DNA of 64,000 nucleotides from Bombella sp. ESL0385 (GCF_009725755.1 NZ_WNIJ01000001.1:248001-312000), one strand, 5' to 3'. Counted from the first letter of the stretch, positions 25,308 to 34,830 are shown. The notes: generated from the sequence alone by a model not told the origin. Numbers and translations: made by a program.

Positions 25308-25958
25308 TTAGTGCTTTAACCAACGAGCGAGTGCATTACCGAGAATCTGCATCACGCTGACCATGATGATGAGGACCACCACCACACCGAACATCACAGT
25401 GGTGTTGAAACGTTGATACCCGTAGCGAATGGCCAAGTCGCCTAGCCCACCGGCCCCAATCACACCTGCCATAGCAGAGGCCCCCACCATGGAGATGAGC
25501 GTCACCGTCACCCCGGTGACGAGGCTCGGCATGGCCTCTGCAATCAAGACCGAGCGGATGATGGTTAGACGTGTCCCGCCCATAGCGCGTACGGCGTCTA
25601 TCAAGCCGGAATCAACCTCCCGCAATGCCATCTCTGCAATACGGGCGAAGTAAGGAATCCCCGCAATGGAGAGTGGGACAATGGCGGCCTCGGTCCCTAA
25701 GGAGGTCCCTGCAACAAAGCGGGTAACAGGGATGAGCAGGACGAGCAAAATGATGAAAGGGACAGCCCGTACAGCATCAACAATCATACCAATAAGACGC
25801 GCTGCAAAAGGGAGGCGATAAAGCCCGCGCGGACCTGTAGCAATCATAAATAGAGCAAGAGGCAGCCCCAATAAGACGGAAATCGCTGTGGAGGCGAGGA
25901 CCATCTCCAGCGTTTGTTCTGTGGATTGGAGAATCAGCTTAAGGATGAGAGGGGACAT
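25308..25958 (-). CDS. metI: Methionine ABC transporter permease
   Basis: Inner-membrane permease of the D/L-methionine importer, 216 residues with five hydrophobic segments. The EAA loop that docks MetN is seen as RAMGGTRLTIIRSV. GAGGLGDLAIRYGYQRF near the C-terminus is typical of MetI. It overlaps the metN stop by 20 bases and is last in metQ-metN-metI. Confidence 0.94.
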   Translation of the reverse strand: MSPLILKLILQSTEQTLEMVLASTAISVLLGLPLALFMIATGPRGLYRLPFAARLIGMIVDAVRAVPFIILLVLLIPVTRFVAGTSLGTEAAIVPLSIAGIPYFARIAEMALREVDSGLIDAVRAMGGTRLTIIRSVLIAEAMPSLVTGVTVTLISMVGASAMAGVIGAGGLGDLAIRYGYQRFNTTVMFGVVVVLIIMVSVMQILGNALARWLKH

Positions 25959-26976
25959 AGCCCAAAACCTCCATGCTTTGTGTCGCTGTTTTGAGGAAGG
26001 CCAAGGCTTGCTCTATATGTTCTCCCTCTAAGCTGAGGATTATATCGCCGCTAAGGCGTTGGCTAATGGTCGTAACCCCACCTTGGAGTAAGGTCGCTTT
26101 AACGGCATAGTGTGCGTAAAGCATACTAAAGAGCGGGGTTGTAGCACTATCCCCACTCAAAACCAGCCGGATGATGGTTTTATGTGGCTCAGCTAGGGGG
26201 CTGGGGCTGAGGTTCTCAGCAATGAAGGCCGGGAGAGAAGGGCGAATATCGGCTAGCAATTTATGTAAGGTTTGGTTCTCCTGCCCATCGCGCAGGATGT
26301 CGAGCAAGGAGCCATCTTCCACGAGGCGGCCATGGTCAAGGACGAGAATCCGCTGGGCAAAGCGGCGGACAACCTCCATCTCATGTGTGATGAGGATAAT
26401 CGTCAGGCCAAGTGTGCGGTTAATGTCGGCCAAGAGGGCCAATATGGAGTTTGTGGATTCCGGGTCTAGGGCGGAGGTCGCCTCATCACAAAGGAGCAAT
26501 GTTGGCTCTGCGGCGAGGGCACGCGCAATGCCGACACGCTGCTTTTGCCCGCCAGAAAGTTGGGAGGGGTATTTATCCTCAAAGCCTTCCAACCCGACAA
26601 GGGCCAATAATTCGGCGATGCGTTTGGCATGGTCCTTACGGGGGCGGCCCGCGATTTGGAGGGGGAGGGCAATATTACCCGCCACCGTGCGCGAGGTAAG
26701 CAAATTAAAATGCTGAAAGACCAAGCCAATCTTGCGCCGCGCGCGGACAAGTTGCCGCTCGGTTTGGGTGGTGAGGTCCACCCCATCGAGCAAGATATGG
26801 CCTTGCTGTGGTCGCTCTAACGCGCAGAGGCAGCGCAAAAGGGTGGATTTCCCCGCCCCGGAGCGACCAATCAGCCCAACAACCTCTCCTTGCTTGATAG
26901 AGAAGGAAATATCATGCAGGGCGGTATGGTGGCCAAAAGCATGGGTTACATGCTGGATGTCAAGGATAGGCCTCAT
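25939..26976 (-). CDS. metN: Methionine ABC transporter ATP-binding protein
   Basis: ATPase of the methionine importer, 345 residues. Walker A is GRSGAGKST, the Q-loop VFQHFN, the signature LSGGQKQR, Walker B LLLCDEATSALDP and the H-loop ITHEM. Residues about 265-345 form the NIL regulatory domain, which in the E. coli transporter binds methionine and inhibits transport. ATG 26976 is chosen as it overlaps the metQ stop in an ATGA; the GTG two codons upstream is less likely. Confidence 0.95.
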   Translation of the reverse strand: MRPILDIQHVTHAFGHHTALHDISFSIKQGEVVGLIGRSGAGKSTLLRCLCALERPQQGHILLDGVDLTTQTERQLVRARRKIGLVFQHFNLLTSRTVAGNIALPLQIAGRPRKDHAKRIAELLALVGLEGFEDKYPSQLSGGQKQRVGIARALAAEPTLLLCDEATSALDPESTNSILALLADINRTLGLTIILITHEMEVVRRFAQRILVLDHGRLVEDGSLLDILRDGQENQTLHKLLADIRPSLPAFIAENLSPSPLAEPHKTIIRLVLSGDSATTPLFSMLYAHYAVKATLLQGGVTTISQRLSGDIILSLEGEHIEQALAFLKTATQSMEVLGYVPSHP

Positions 26977-27803
26977 GACCACGCAGGGGTGACCGTACCG
27001 TGATAGAGGTCCAAAATCACCTGACGGACATTAGGTTGATGATAGCTCTCCACCAAGGGCTTAACCCATGGTGCATTAGCGTCATTCCCATTCACAGAGA
27101 TGAAATTGACATAAGGGTTGTTGGCCAAGCCTTCTACCCCAATGCGCTCTGTCTGCGGGATGCCAGCCTTACGCGCCCAGTCCATATTCACAACCGCGGC
27201 GTCTAAATCCGGCAGGGAGCGGCCAACAACACCAGCATCAAGTTCCTCAATAGAGAGGTCACGCGGGTTTTCGGCAATATCTAGCACAGTGGGGAAAAGC
27301 CCCGTATTGCTGGGAAGCTTAATGAGGCCAAGTGTCTCTAACACATGCAGGGCACGGCCCTCATTGCTGGGGTCATTAGGGATGCCAATGCGGGCCCCCT
27401 TAGGGATGTCCGCAGGGCTGTGCCATTTATGGGAGTACAGGCCAATCGGCTGGAAGTAAGTATCCCCTACAGGGACGATGTCATACCCATGGGCCTTCTT
27501 TTGCGCATCAAGGAACGGCTTGTGCTGGAAGGCATTTGCATCCACCTCATGCTCGGAGAGGGCTTCATTAGGGGTGTTATAATCGGAGAAGGTGATGATT
27601 TTAAGGCTCAAGCCACGCTGTGCCGCATTTTGGCTCACAACGCGCCAAATATCTTCATCCTCACCGGACATGATACCGATTTTGAGCGTGCGCTCCTCCG
27701 CATGAGCTGCGGCAGAACCGAGAAGGCCAAGAGTCGCAGCCCCCGCTAGCCCTGTTGAAAGGCTAAGAAAACGACGCCGGGGGAGAGAAAAGGACCGGGA
27801 CAT
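26973..27803 (-). CDS. metQ: Methionine-binding protein of the Met ABC transporter
   Basis: Substrate-binding NlpA/MetQ family protein of 276 residues. The N-terminus has PRRRFLSLSTG and ends AAAHA, which looks like a twin-arginine or Sec signal with an alanine cleavage site. No lipobox cysteine is visible, although MetQ is usually a lipoprotein. Family motifs: KIGIMSGEDEDIW, FSDYNTPNEAL and NAFQHKPFLD. ATG 27803 is preferred because GAAAGG lies about 7 bases upstream; two earlier ATGs lack ribosome sites. First gene of metQ-metN-metI. Confidence 0.92.
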   Translation of the reverse strand: MSRSFSLPRRRFLSLSTGLAGAATLGLLGSAAAHAEERTLKIGIMSGEDEDIWRVVSQNAAQRGLSLKIITFSDYNTPNEALSEHEVDANAFQHKPFLDAQKKAHGYDIVPVGDTYFQPIGLYSHKWHSPADIPKGARIGIPNDPSNEGRALHVLETLGLIKLPSNTGLFPTVLDIAENPRDLSIEELDAGVVGRSLPDLDAAVVNMDWARKAGIPQTERIGVEGLANNPYVNFISVNGNDANAPWVKPLVESYHQPNVRQVILDLYHGTVTPAWS

Positions 27804-27874
27804 GGGCATACCTTTCAACATTTAGGAGTGGATGGGTACTGTATTACAGACGTTTCCACCACAAGGAAAGAGGG

Positions 27875-27936
27875 ACACGCACACCAATCATAGCGCGTGT
27901 GAGATGAGTTTTTAGCTGGTCGCTTTATTCTGTCAA
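27875..27936 (-). promoter_or_regulatory. Putative metQ promoter and leader hairpin
   Basis: On the minus strand: TTGACA (27936-27931), 16 bases, TAAAAA (27914-27909). An ACACGC / GCGTGT inverted repeat at 27875-27900 then lies in the leader. The regulator is unknown. Confidence 0.4.
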
Positions 27937-28019
27937 GATAAAGATATGACCATATGAGCAGTTAATGATAAAGGAATATAAAGCTTCATGAATATCCTCC
28001 TTTGAGGGAAGGGTGCGTC

Positions 28020-28901
28020 TTATGGCGTTAAGAGATGGAGACCCGTCATGGGGCCTTGTTGGGTGAGGAGGCGTGCCTCTGCTGTGGTGAGGTTAATCTC
28101 GTAAAGCGCACCCTCTAAATTACTGACAAAAGCGCATCCTTTTGCTTCATCAATAGCGAGGCCGATGGCGTCTCCTAGGTCTCGGGCGATGATGCGATGG
28201 TCGTGTAGGCCCTGCTTATCTACATGGGCAACATTCAAGCTGCTGCCATTCGGGGGGCCGCCTCGGTCTGTCCACCATAAGGTGTGGCCATCGGAGGAGA
28301 GATGCAGGTCAATAGGTTCAGGCAGATGCGAAAGGAGGCAGTCTATATCTGTACGATGAGCGGGGTCCATGCCCTCTGGCCGCTCTAATGCCATACGGAA
28401 GATGCTGCCTTTGCCTCCTTTTGGGGGGCCTTTTTGGGTCCAATAGAGGTAATTATGATGTGTATCGAGGGCGATTCCAACGCAATGGAGGGTGCAATCT
28501 GTCATATCTGTGGGGAAGGTGCCTCTTTGGAGGAGAACCTCCAAATTGCTACCATCGCGGCGGCAGCGCATGATGCGCATCCCCTCTCGGTCGCACCAAT
28601 AAAGATGCTCACAATGCGGGGCGGAGGTAAGCTGCTTGGGTGTTACGACAAGGCCGTGGCCTATGAGGGTTTTATGGTCACGTCCATCTAACCGGGCGGT
28701 GCTTATTGTGCCATCAGCAGCGGCGTAATCCTTGCCCATATTGGTCCAATAAAGGCGGCCCTCGGCTTTATCAATCCAGAGGCCATCAGGTGTGCCCCAA
28801 CCGAGGTCAATATGGGAGAGCACCTGCCCTTCTTTGGGGGAGAGAATTATTATGCGTGGTGGTTCGGTTTCTAACGTGTAGAGAAGGGGCTGATGGGTCA
28901 T
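28020..28901 (-). CDS. YWTD-repeat beta-propeller protein
   Basis: 293-residue protein built of repeats of the low-density-lipoprotein-receptor class B type: LYWTNM, LYWCDR, LYWTQK, LWWTDR, each preceded by a GIALD/GLWID strand. These fold as a six-bladed propeller. No signal peptide is seen, so it is cytosolic. Its start overlaps the stop of the hydroxyacyl-CoA dehydrogenase (ATGA), so the two are coupled. A lactonase or sugar-binding role as in SMP-30/NHL propellers is possible but not shown. Confidence 0.72.
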   Translation of the reverse strand: MTHQPLLYTLETEPPRIIILSPKEGQVLSHIDLGWGTPDGLWIDKAEGRLYWTNMGKDYAAADGTISTARLDGRDHKTLIGHGLVVTPKQLTSAPHCEHLYWCDREGMRIMRCRRDGSNLEVLLQRGTFPTDMTDCTLHCVGIALDTHHNYLYWTQKGPPKGGKGSIFRMALERPEGMDPAHRTDIDCLLSHLPEPIDLHLSSDGHTLWWTDRGGPPNGSSLNVAHVDKQGLHDHRIIARDLGDAIGLAIDEAKGCAFVSNLEGALYEINLTTAEARLLTQQGPMTGLHLLTP

Positions 28902-29770
28902 GATGTTTCTTTACCATAGCTATAGAAGCCGCGGCCTGTTTTGATACCGAGCCGGTTTTCGGCAATCATTTCGCGGAGAAGCTGGCGTGGGGCCTCTGGC
29001 AGATGAGGGAATACCGCTGCGTAATGTTCCTCAATTTGTAAAACGATGTCCAATCCCACTTGGTCCATAAGCTGGAAGGGGCCTTGGGCGGTTCCTATAG
29101 TTTCGCGGTAAATGCGGTCGATCGTTTCAGGCTCGGTAATGCCTTCAGCCGCAACGCAGAGAGCTTCGCGTTTGATGGCCGCCCAAATGCGGTTCTGGAT
29201 AAACCCCATGCTCTCTTTCTTTAGGAGATAAGGTGAGAGGCCAAGCTGGGTGAAGTAAGCTGCTAACCCTTCCATAAGGCTAGGCTCTGTGGCCCCGCAG
29301 GACATAATCTCCACCGCGCGCTTATCCGGTGGCATCATAAAATGCGTGTTAAAGACGCGGTGCGTATCCTTCACATGGCCAATAATGTGACGAGAGGGGA
29401 AGGAGGATGAGGTCGTTGTAAGGAGGGCATCTTTGGGGGCGTATTGCTCTAATTGGCCAAAAATATCTATTTTAAGGTCCAATTTTTCCGGCAGGGCCTC
29501 AATCACAAGCCATGCGTCTTTTAAGGCATCGTCCAGAGCGGTGGTGATATGTACAGGCCCGGCTTTCCCCCCTTTTACGGTAGGGATGACCTGTGGAAGT
29601 GTGTGTTGAATATAAGCAAGTCCGCGTTGGGTGGCTTCCACGCTGCGGTCAAAAAGGCGTACCTCTCCCCCTTGTGTGGCGAGCATAAGGGCGATGCGCG
29701 TGCCCATCGTCCCTGCCCCAATAACAACGGCTGGCCTGTTACGGGCTTTTGTTAAGAGTGTATCGAGCAT
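28898..29770 (-). CDS. 3-hydroxyacyl-CoA dehydrogenase family protein
   Basis: NAD-dependent dehydrogenase of 290 residues. The Rossmann motif is VVIGAGTMGTRIALM at the N-terminus; the family segments TTSSSFPSR, VFNTHFMMPPDKR and GFIQNRIWAA follow. The catalytic His lies in NTHFM. The substrate may be a short hydroxyacyl-CoA or a free hydroxy acid (the carnitine and gulonate dehydrogenases share this fold). It leads a small operon with the YWTD protein and lies 10 bases from yciI. Confidence 0.82.
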   Translation of the reverse strand: MLDTLLTKARNRPAVVIGAGTMGTRIALMLATQGGEVRLFDRSVEATQRGLAYIQHTLPQVIPTVKGGKAGPVHITTALDDALKDAWLVIEALPEKLDLKIDIFGQLEQYAPKDALLTTTSSSFPSRHIIGHVKDTHRVFNTHFMMPPDKRAVEIMSCGATEPSLMEGLAAYFTQLGLSPYLLKKESMGFIQNRIWAAIKREALCVAAEGITEPETIDRIYRETIGTAQGPFQLMDQVGLDIVLQIEEHYAAVFPHLPEAPRQLLREMIAENRLGIKTGRGFYSYGKETS

Positions 29771-29780
29771 GACGGCCCCT

Positions 29781-30071
29781 TTATTGCGCTAGTGTTTTTA
29801 GCTCTGGGGCTGTTTTGGCGGCTGCGAACTCAATAAACCGATATTGCCCTACGCCAGAGGTCACAAAAGGGTCCTCCGCTAAGAGGGATTCAATCTCATC
29901 TAGGCTAATGCCATCGCGAATGATGAGGATGCCACCATCCTTGCTGGTTTTAGGCCCAGAGGCCAGTAATAAGCGGCGGTCATATAATGTATCAAGGAAG
30001 GCGCGATGAGCAGGGCGTTGGGCTTGTACGTCTTCAGGTGAGGCGAGGTAGGAAACTTCAGCGATGATCAT
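29781..30071 (-). CDS. YciI family protein
   Basis: 96-residue dimeric alpha+beta barrel protein. It has the YciI pattern RPAHRAFLDTL and LLLASGPK, with a conserved His in the first and Asp in DPFVTSGVG. Function in the family is unclear; some relatives dehalogenate or isomerise small organic acids. It lies upstream of the dehydrogenase on the same strand and probably shares its transcript. Confidence 0.85.
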   Translation of the reverse strand: MIIAEVSYLASPEDVQAQRPAHRAFLDTLYDRRLLLASGPKTSKDGGILIIRDGISLDEIESLLAEDPFVTSGVGQYRFIEFAAAKTAPELKTLAQ

Positions 30072-30179
30072 AGAAGAGGTCCTTTGGTGAGTATATGGAG
30101 GCGATTTAATCTAGCAGCCTCATAGAGAAGGAGAATAACACTTTCATAATATTGGTATTTTTTTTAAGGATGATAAGGT

Positions 30180-30212
30180 GTTCTTCCAAAAAGGGAGGAA
30201 CGCTGTTTTTGC
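30180..30212 (+). other. Hairpin upstream of the Pmp3-like gene
   Basis: GTTCTTCC / GGAGGAAC around AAAAAGG, then GCTGTTTTT. It resembles a terminator in the leader of the small membrane protein gene and could be an attenuator or the end of an unseen transcript. Confidence 0.35.
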
Positions 30213-30242
30213 TACTGCCCTTTATGATAGGGAGGACTAATT

Positions 30243-30413
30243 ATGATTCGTACATTGATAGCCTTTTTCATCCCCTGGCTGACCTTTTTTACCATTGGTC
30301 GCCCTTTTGCTGGGATTATTTGCCTTATCCTGCAAATCACCATTCTGGGCTGGATTCCGGCGGCCATTTGGGCGGTGTTGGCTTTGCAGAAATATGATGA
30401 GACAAATCGCTAA
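30243..30413 (+). CDS. Pmp3/YqaE-like small membrane protein
   Basis: 56-residue peptide with two transmembrane helices. The core motif GRPFAGIICLILQITILGWI is characteristic of the Pmp3/YqaE family, whose members affect membrane potential and salt tolerance. GGGAGG lies 7 bases before ATG 30243. The gene stands alone, followed by a strong bidirectional terminator. Confidence 0.85.
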   Translation: MIRTLIAFFIPWLTFFTIGRPFAGIICLILQITILGWIPAAIWAVLALQKYDETNR

Positions 30414-30435
30414 GACGCGGTAACGTCCGTTAAAA

Positions 30436-30472
30436 AGAAAGCCCCCTGATTGTAAGGTCAGGGGGCTTTTTT
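30436..30472. terminator. Bidirectional terminator
   Basis: 12-bp stem AAAGCCCCCTGA / TCAGGGGGCTTT with an 8-base loop and T-runs on both strands. Serves the Pmp3-like gene (+) and the MscS gene (-). Confidence 0.9.
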
Positions 30473-30477
30473 ATGGG

Positions 30478-32907
30478 CTAGTGTTGTGGGGGTTGGGGGG
30501 TCTCCCCAGAAGGGGCAGCATTGGTGATAAATCTCTCCAACGCAGCACCTTGAATATCCACGACCTCGCGGGGATATTGGATGCCATGCTCCTCAAAGCG
30601 TTTCTTCATACGGCGGTTAAACTCCCATTCCACTGTCCAACGGCCTGCATTGGTGGTGGGATAAACCCCCTTAACCGAGACAGAGGATGTGCCGATGGCC
30701 GAGACGCCCCAGAGGTCGAAATCAGCGAGGATGAGGTCTTTATAAGGGGCCTCATGACGCATCTCCTTCCCAATTTCGACCAGAATAGCCGCTACTTGGT
30801 CCGTATCGCTTTCAATATCCACAGTTGCGAGAATCATAGCGCGGGAGAAGTCGCGGTTATAGTTGGTCACTTGGCTGAGTGAGCTAAAGGAGAAGATATT
30901 GATGGACCCATCATTTGCTCGTACATGCACCGAGCGCAGGGAGAGACGCTCAATCACCCCATATGTCCCATTAAGTGTGACAGCATCACCAACGGTAAGG
31001 GCATTCTCTAAAAGCAAGAAGATCCCGCTAATGAAGTCTTGGACGAGCTTTTGAGAGCCAAAACCCAAGGCCACACCGAAGATAGACGCACTGGCAATTA
31101 ATGGCCCGGTATCAATGCCTAATTGGGAGAGAACCGTCAGCCCAATAATAACAGCCAAGATGAGGAGAAAGAGGATGCGGAACATCGGCGTTAATGTTTG
31201 CAGCCGTGCTACGCGGATTTTGGTATCGCGGCCCTCTTGTGCATCAAGGCGGCGGATATGATGCTCGATCGTCACATTGGCCACTTCCCAAGCAACCACA
31301 CCGATAATCAAGGCTACGAGAATGGTGAGAGCAGCTTGGAAGATGCGCGGGCCAAGAGTGTTCTGCCCCATGAGCAGATAAACAGGGGCCCCCCATGCAA
31401 TCGCAAGGGCCAAGATGGTGATAACGGCCATAATGATGCGAATAATCGCTGTAGCGGCCGGATAATAACGGCGGATGCGTGCTAGGGTTTCTCCATTAAG
31501 GTTCCAGTCATTCAAAGCGCGCATGAAGCGTTCTAATCCACCATAGATGAGGATGCTTACAACGCGGACAATGACTAGCGCGATAATAGTCCGCACGAAT
31601 AATTGCAGGATGAGTTGGTACCCCCCAGCAATATCGGCAGCCCAAACGAGCCATAGCGCACCGTCAAAGAAGAGCGCGACAATCCACCATCCCTTAGCAA
31701 TGACAGACATGAGGGACTGTAAATGGCGGTTATTGGCTCCCACAAGTTGGCAAGCACGGCGCACAATCCCGCGTGAGCGGATAATCATGACCGCTAAGAG
31801 GAAATGGACGACCAGTATAAGCAGCTTTTGCAATCCGTGGAGAACAGGGCTAGGAACACTCATTGTCGCGATGACATCTAATGCCGCAAACCCCCACGCA
31901 ATGATGTAACCAATATGGCGGAGATAGCGGAAGATGAAGTTTGCTGTCCTATCATGCAGGATGCTGAGCCGCAGCCATGGGGCTTCTGGCGCAAGGAAAA
32001 TGCGTAGGAGAATCACCCATAGGCCCAATCCAATGCCAACTAACCATGTAATGCTCCAAAGAGCATGGTCGCTTTGGGGGGTAGGGGCGGGGTCTAGGAC
32101 CTCCATCAACAAAGTGACGAGAGGGAACATGACAATCGCGAGGAGCTCTAGCCCTGCCCATGCCAGCGCGTAAGGAGCGCGGCGTAGGCATAGCATAAGC
32201 TGTGTTAAGGCCCCTTGATGGCGCAGGCTTTCCTCTAAAGTGGCTTGTACGGATTCAGCATCATCATGAGATGATGTTGTTTTTGCGGAGGTAGCCTCAT
32301 CTGTGGCGTGTTGAGCAAGGCCTTCAGCGTCAGCATTTGCTTTGCGGAGCTTACGGGCAGCGTTTTGGAAAACCTTTTTATTATGCTCCTTAGCCATACG
32401 GTTAATGCGCCGGCGAAGGGGACGTAGAACAAGGCGCACGCTGTAAAGCAGCACAAAGCTTACGGCCAGCATGATGAGAACACGCAGGGCAATATGTGCA
32501 ATTGTTTTTTGTAAGGCAGCATCATGCAGAACGGCCCCTAGCCAAGGGCCAATCGCGCCAAAATCAATAATATTTTGATGCAGCACATGGAGTTGCTGGA
32601 GGGCACGCTCCCCAAACTCTGTGAGATTATCCCGTGCCATAGTGAGCAGGGAGGTATGTTTTGTATTTTGCTGCGCTTTAACGAGGTTTTGCAGGGTCGT
32701 TAAAAATTGCTGCCGTTGAGAGTCATTGCTTAGGACAGAAATGAGCTGCCGGGCTTGTGCATCACTTAGCCCAGTGTTGCTAGAGGCATCGGCAGCACAA
32801 GCAGGGCGAACAAACGCAAAGGCCGCAAAGCATGCTAGCAAAAGCGTTGATATAATAGCGCGGAAGCCTTTTTGCCTCATCGCAACGGGCTGTAGAGGTT
32901 TAAGCAT
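30478..32907 (-). CDS. Large mechanosensitive channel of the MscS/MscK type
   Basis: 809-residue membrane protein. A signal peptide (ending ACAA) and a periplasmic part are followed by about ten hydrophobic segments and the MscS domain: pore helix region ASIFGVALGFGSQKLVQDFISG and beta domain GDAVTLNGTYGVIERLSLR. Such channels open on hypo-osmotic stress. Residues about 175-225 form a charged cytosolic loop. MscK-sized rather than the 286-residue MscS. The start has only a weak ribosome site; ATG 32880 is an alternative. Confidence 0.9.
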   Translation of the reverse strand: MLKPLQPVAMRQKGFRAIISTLLLACFAAFAFVRPACAADASSNTGLSDAQARQLISVLSNDSQRQQFLTTLQNLVKAQQNTKHTSLLTMARDNLTEFGERALQQLHVLHQNIIDFGAIGPWLGAVLHDAALQKTIAHIALRVLIMLAVSFVLLYSVRLVLRPLRRRINRMAKEHNKKVFQNAARKLRKANADAEGLAQHATDEATSAKTTSSHDDAESVQATLEESLRHQGALTQLMLCLRRAPYALAWAGLELLAIVMFPLVTLLMEVLDPAPTPQSDHALWSITWLVGIGLGLWVILLRIFLAPEAPWLRLSILHDRTANFIFRYLRHIGYIIAWGFAALDVIATMSVPSPVLHGLQKLLILVVHFLLAVMIIRSRGIVRRACQLVGANNRHLQSLMSVIAKGWWIVALFFDGALWLVWAADIAGGYQLILQLFVRTIIALVIVRVVSILIYGGLERFMRALNDWNLNGETLARIRRYYPAATAIIRIIMAVITILALAIAWGAPVYLLMGQNTLGPRIFQAALTILVALIIGVVAWEVANVTIEHHIRRLDAQEGRDTKIRVARLQTLTPMFRILFLLILAVIIGLTVLSQLGIDTGPLIASASIFGVALGFGSQKLVQDFISGIFLLLENALTVGDAVTLNGTYGVIERLSLRSVHVRANDGSINIFSFSSLSQVTNYNRDFSRAMILATVDIESDTDQVAAILVEIGKEMRHEAPYKDLILADFDLWGVSAIGTSSVSVKGVYPTTNAGRWTVEWEFNRRMKKRFEEHGIQYPREVVDIQGAALERFITNAAPSGETPQPPQH

Positions 32908-32939
32908 TCAGAGTGGCCTCACAAAAGGAGAACAAGATA

Positions 32940-32960
32940 GAGCGAATGAATCGCTCTTTT
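32940..32960. terminator. Hairpin between the Ton operon and the MscS gene
   Basis: GAGCGA ATGAA TCGCTC, with TTTT on the plus-strand side. On the minus strand, where the genes run, it is followed by TATCTTGTT, a weak T-run. Confidence 0.4.
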
Positions 32961-33007
32961 CTCAAAAGATTCACATAGTTTTAAGGGTGAGTTTTATGAA
33001 GATGATG

Positions 33008-34297
33008 TCATTTTCCAGCAGAGGCGGCATGAGAGGTAAGCTGGACGGCCCATAACTGCGCAAGATTATCGGCCGCACCGTCACTATTTACGCTGTTAAA
33101 GAGGGCAATAGCCTCGGTACGTTTGCCGCCATCCAGCAGGGCCATACCGAGGGTCAGACGGGCAAGGTCTGGTTGATGCGGGTGTTTTGCGAGGCCTTGC
33201 TGCATCAGGGCGATGCCTTGGTCCACCTGCCCATTGAGGACAAGATTATAACCTGCTGTGAGAGATAGCCCTGCATCTGGTGAGGTTTTGGCGTGTTCAA
33301 CAGCAGCAGGAAGAGCCGCGCGTGTCTCGTTCGCGCGTTGGGCCACAAAGGCGCGGAAACGCGCTTGGGCTGCTGCTTGTGGCCCCGTACCGAGGAGATG
33401 ACGGTTATAGCCTTCATCCAGTAAATTAAGCGCAAGCTGTGGTAGCCCCATTTGGACGGCACGCTCGGCCATATCTTGGAACTCCGCCGGGTTTGTAAGC
33501 AGCCCGGTTGCGAGGCGTAAGCGTTGGAGGTTAAAGACCATACGCGGGGTCAAGGTGCTGTCCGTCGTGAGGTCATGAATCAGCATCTGCCAATATTGTG
33601 GCCGTGCATAATATTTCACCAGCTTGACATAAATGCCCGTCTTATTGGTGATGTCATGCAGCTTATCATAAGCAGTCGCCAGCATTTGGAGCTGATTTTC
33701 CGCGGGAATGAGCTTGGCTTTTTGGTCCGCGGCGAGGATGGCTTTCCCAACCCCTGTTAAGCCCTTCCAATCTTGTTGGAGGTAATAACATTGCAGCAAG
33801 AGAGTTTGCATCGCAGGGTTAGGGCCAGCCTCACGCAGGTAGCGGCTGGCGGCACGGGCTGCGCTAGGGTAGTCATGCGCCCCATAAGCAAGGCTGGCTT
33901 GGGCCATGAGCATTTGATGGCGTGTTGCAGGGGCTGTGCGCTCATTAGTGATGAGCACATCATACGCTTTTAAGGCCGTTGGGACATCACCTGCTTGGCT
34001 TGCCGCTGCAGCGCGCATTTGGGCGATGACGTAGCTCTCATAAGCGGTTTTTGTCGGGATAGCATCCGCGCGTTTGATGAACTCTAACGCCTGAGCAGGG
34101 TGGTGGGTATCCAGAGCAGCTTGCGCTTGTTGGAGTGGCTTGCCAACCTCTTGCCCTAGCTCATCCTCTGCATAAGCGGTGTTGAAGGCGAGGGGAGTAA
34201 GAGGGGTGTGCGTTAGCCCTGCAACCCCGGTGGCAGAAAGACCAATTAGGGCTGTTAAAAGCCACGGGCGCGGCTGTTTGAGAGATGGGAACATCAT
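33008..34297 (-). CDS. Exported TPR protein of the Ton operon
   Basis: 429-residue periplasmic protein. The signal peptide ends near NTAYA; the rest is mostly helical with tetratricopeptide-like pairs (AAQAQARFRAFVAQ, LARLTLGMALLDGGK). Its ATG is 2 bases from the exbD2 stop, so it belongs to tonB-exbB-exbD-exbD. TPR proteins often accompany such double-ExbD systems and may link the complex to receptors or peptidoglycan; that is inference. Confidence 0.8.
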   Translation of the reverse strand: MMFPSLKQPRPWLLTALIGLSATGVAGLTHTPLTPLAFNTAYAEDELGQEVGKPLQQAQAALDTHHPAQALEFIKRADAIPTKTAYESYVIAQMRAAAASQAGDVPTALKAYDVLITNERTAPATRHQMLMAQASLAYGAHDYPSAARAASRYLREAGPNPAMQTLLLQCYYLQQDWKGLTGVGKAILAADQKAKLIPAENQLQMLATAYDKLHDITNKTGIYVKLVKYYARPQYWQMLIHDLTTDSTLTPRMVFNLQRLRLATGLLTNPAEFQDMAERAVQMGLPQLALNLLDEGYNRHLLGTGPQAAAQARFRAFVAQRANETRAALPAAVEHAKTSPDAGLSLTAGYNLVLNGQVDQGIALMQQGLAKHPHQPDLARLTLGMALLDGGKRTEAIALFNSVNSDGAADNLAQLWAVQLTSHAASAGK

Positions 34298-34299
34298 GA

Positions 34300-34740
34300 T
34301 TATTGGCCCTCCATCATTTGCTCTAACCCTACAATGCCGAGTTTGGTCACACCAAGGCGCTGGGCATCGGCAAGGACATGAGCCACGGTTTTATAATTCG
34401 CAAGGCGGTCGGGCCGGATATGGATTTCGGGCTGGTCCCCCGTTGCAGGATGTACGGCCTCGTTAATATGCGCTTGGAGAGCATCCTCAGAGGGGATGGG
34501 CATGTCATTCCAGCTCAATGAATTGTCGTAATTAATGCTAATCGTGACAATTTGTGGCTGTATCGCCGAGGGAGGCGGGTTGCCTTGGGGGAGGTCAATC
34601 GCCACGGAATGAGTTTGGAGGGGGATGGTGATGATGAGCATGATGAGCAACACCAACATGACGTCAATCAACGGGGTGGTGTTGATATCGACAATGGCTT
34701 CATCTTCATGAGTGCTGCTAGAGCCAATACCCATAGCCAT
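34300..34740 (-). CDS. exbD: Biopolymer transporter ExbD/TolR (second copy)
   Basis: 146-residue inner-membrane subunit of the Ton motor. A short cytosolic start is followed by DINTTPLIDVMLVLLIMLII, where Asp of PLIDV carries protons, then a periplasmic domain. ATG 34740 is selected since GGGAGG lies 6 bases upstream; an upstream extension of 13 residues lacks support. Compared with the first ExbD, it has a longer N-terminus (SSSTHEDEA) and a different periplasmic part. Confidence 0.9.
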   Translation of the reverse strand: MAMGIGSSSTHEDEAIVDINTTPLIDVMLVLLIMLIITIPLQTHSVAIDLPQGNPPPSAIQPQIVTISINYDNSLSWNDMPIPSEDALQAHINEAVHPATGDQPEIHIRPDRLANYKTVAHVLADAQRLGVTKLGIVGLEQMMEGQ

Positions 34741-34830
34741 GATGGACCTCCCAAAATGTTCGTCCGGTTTGGCCCCCAAAGAGGGGGCAGAAAATGGGGC
34801 CTCTGTTACAGATTAGGTAAATAGAGGGGG

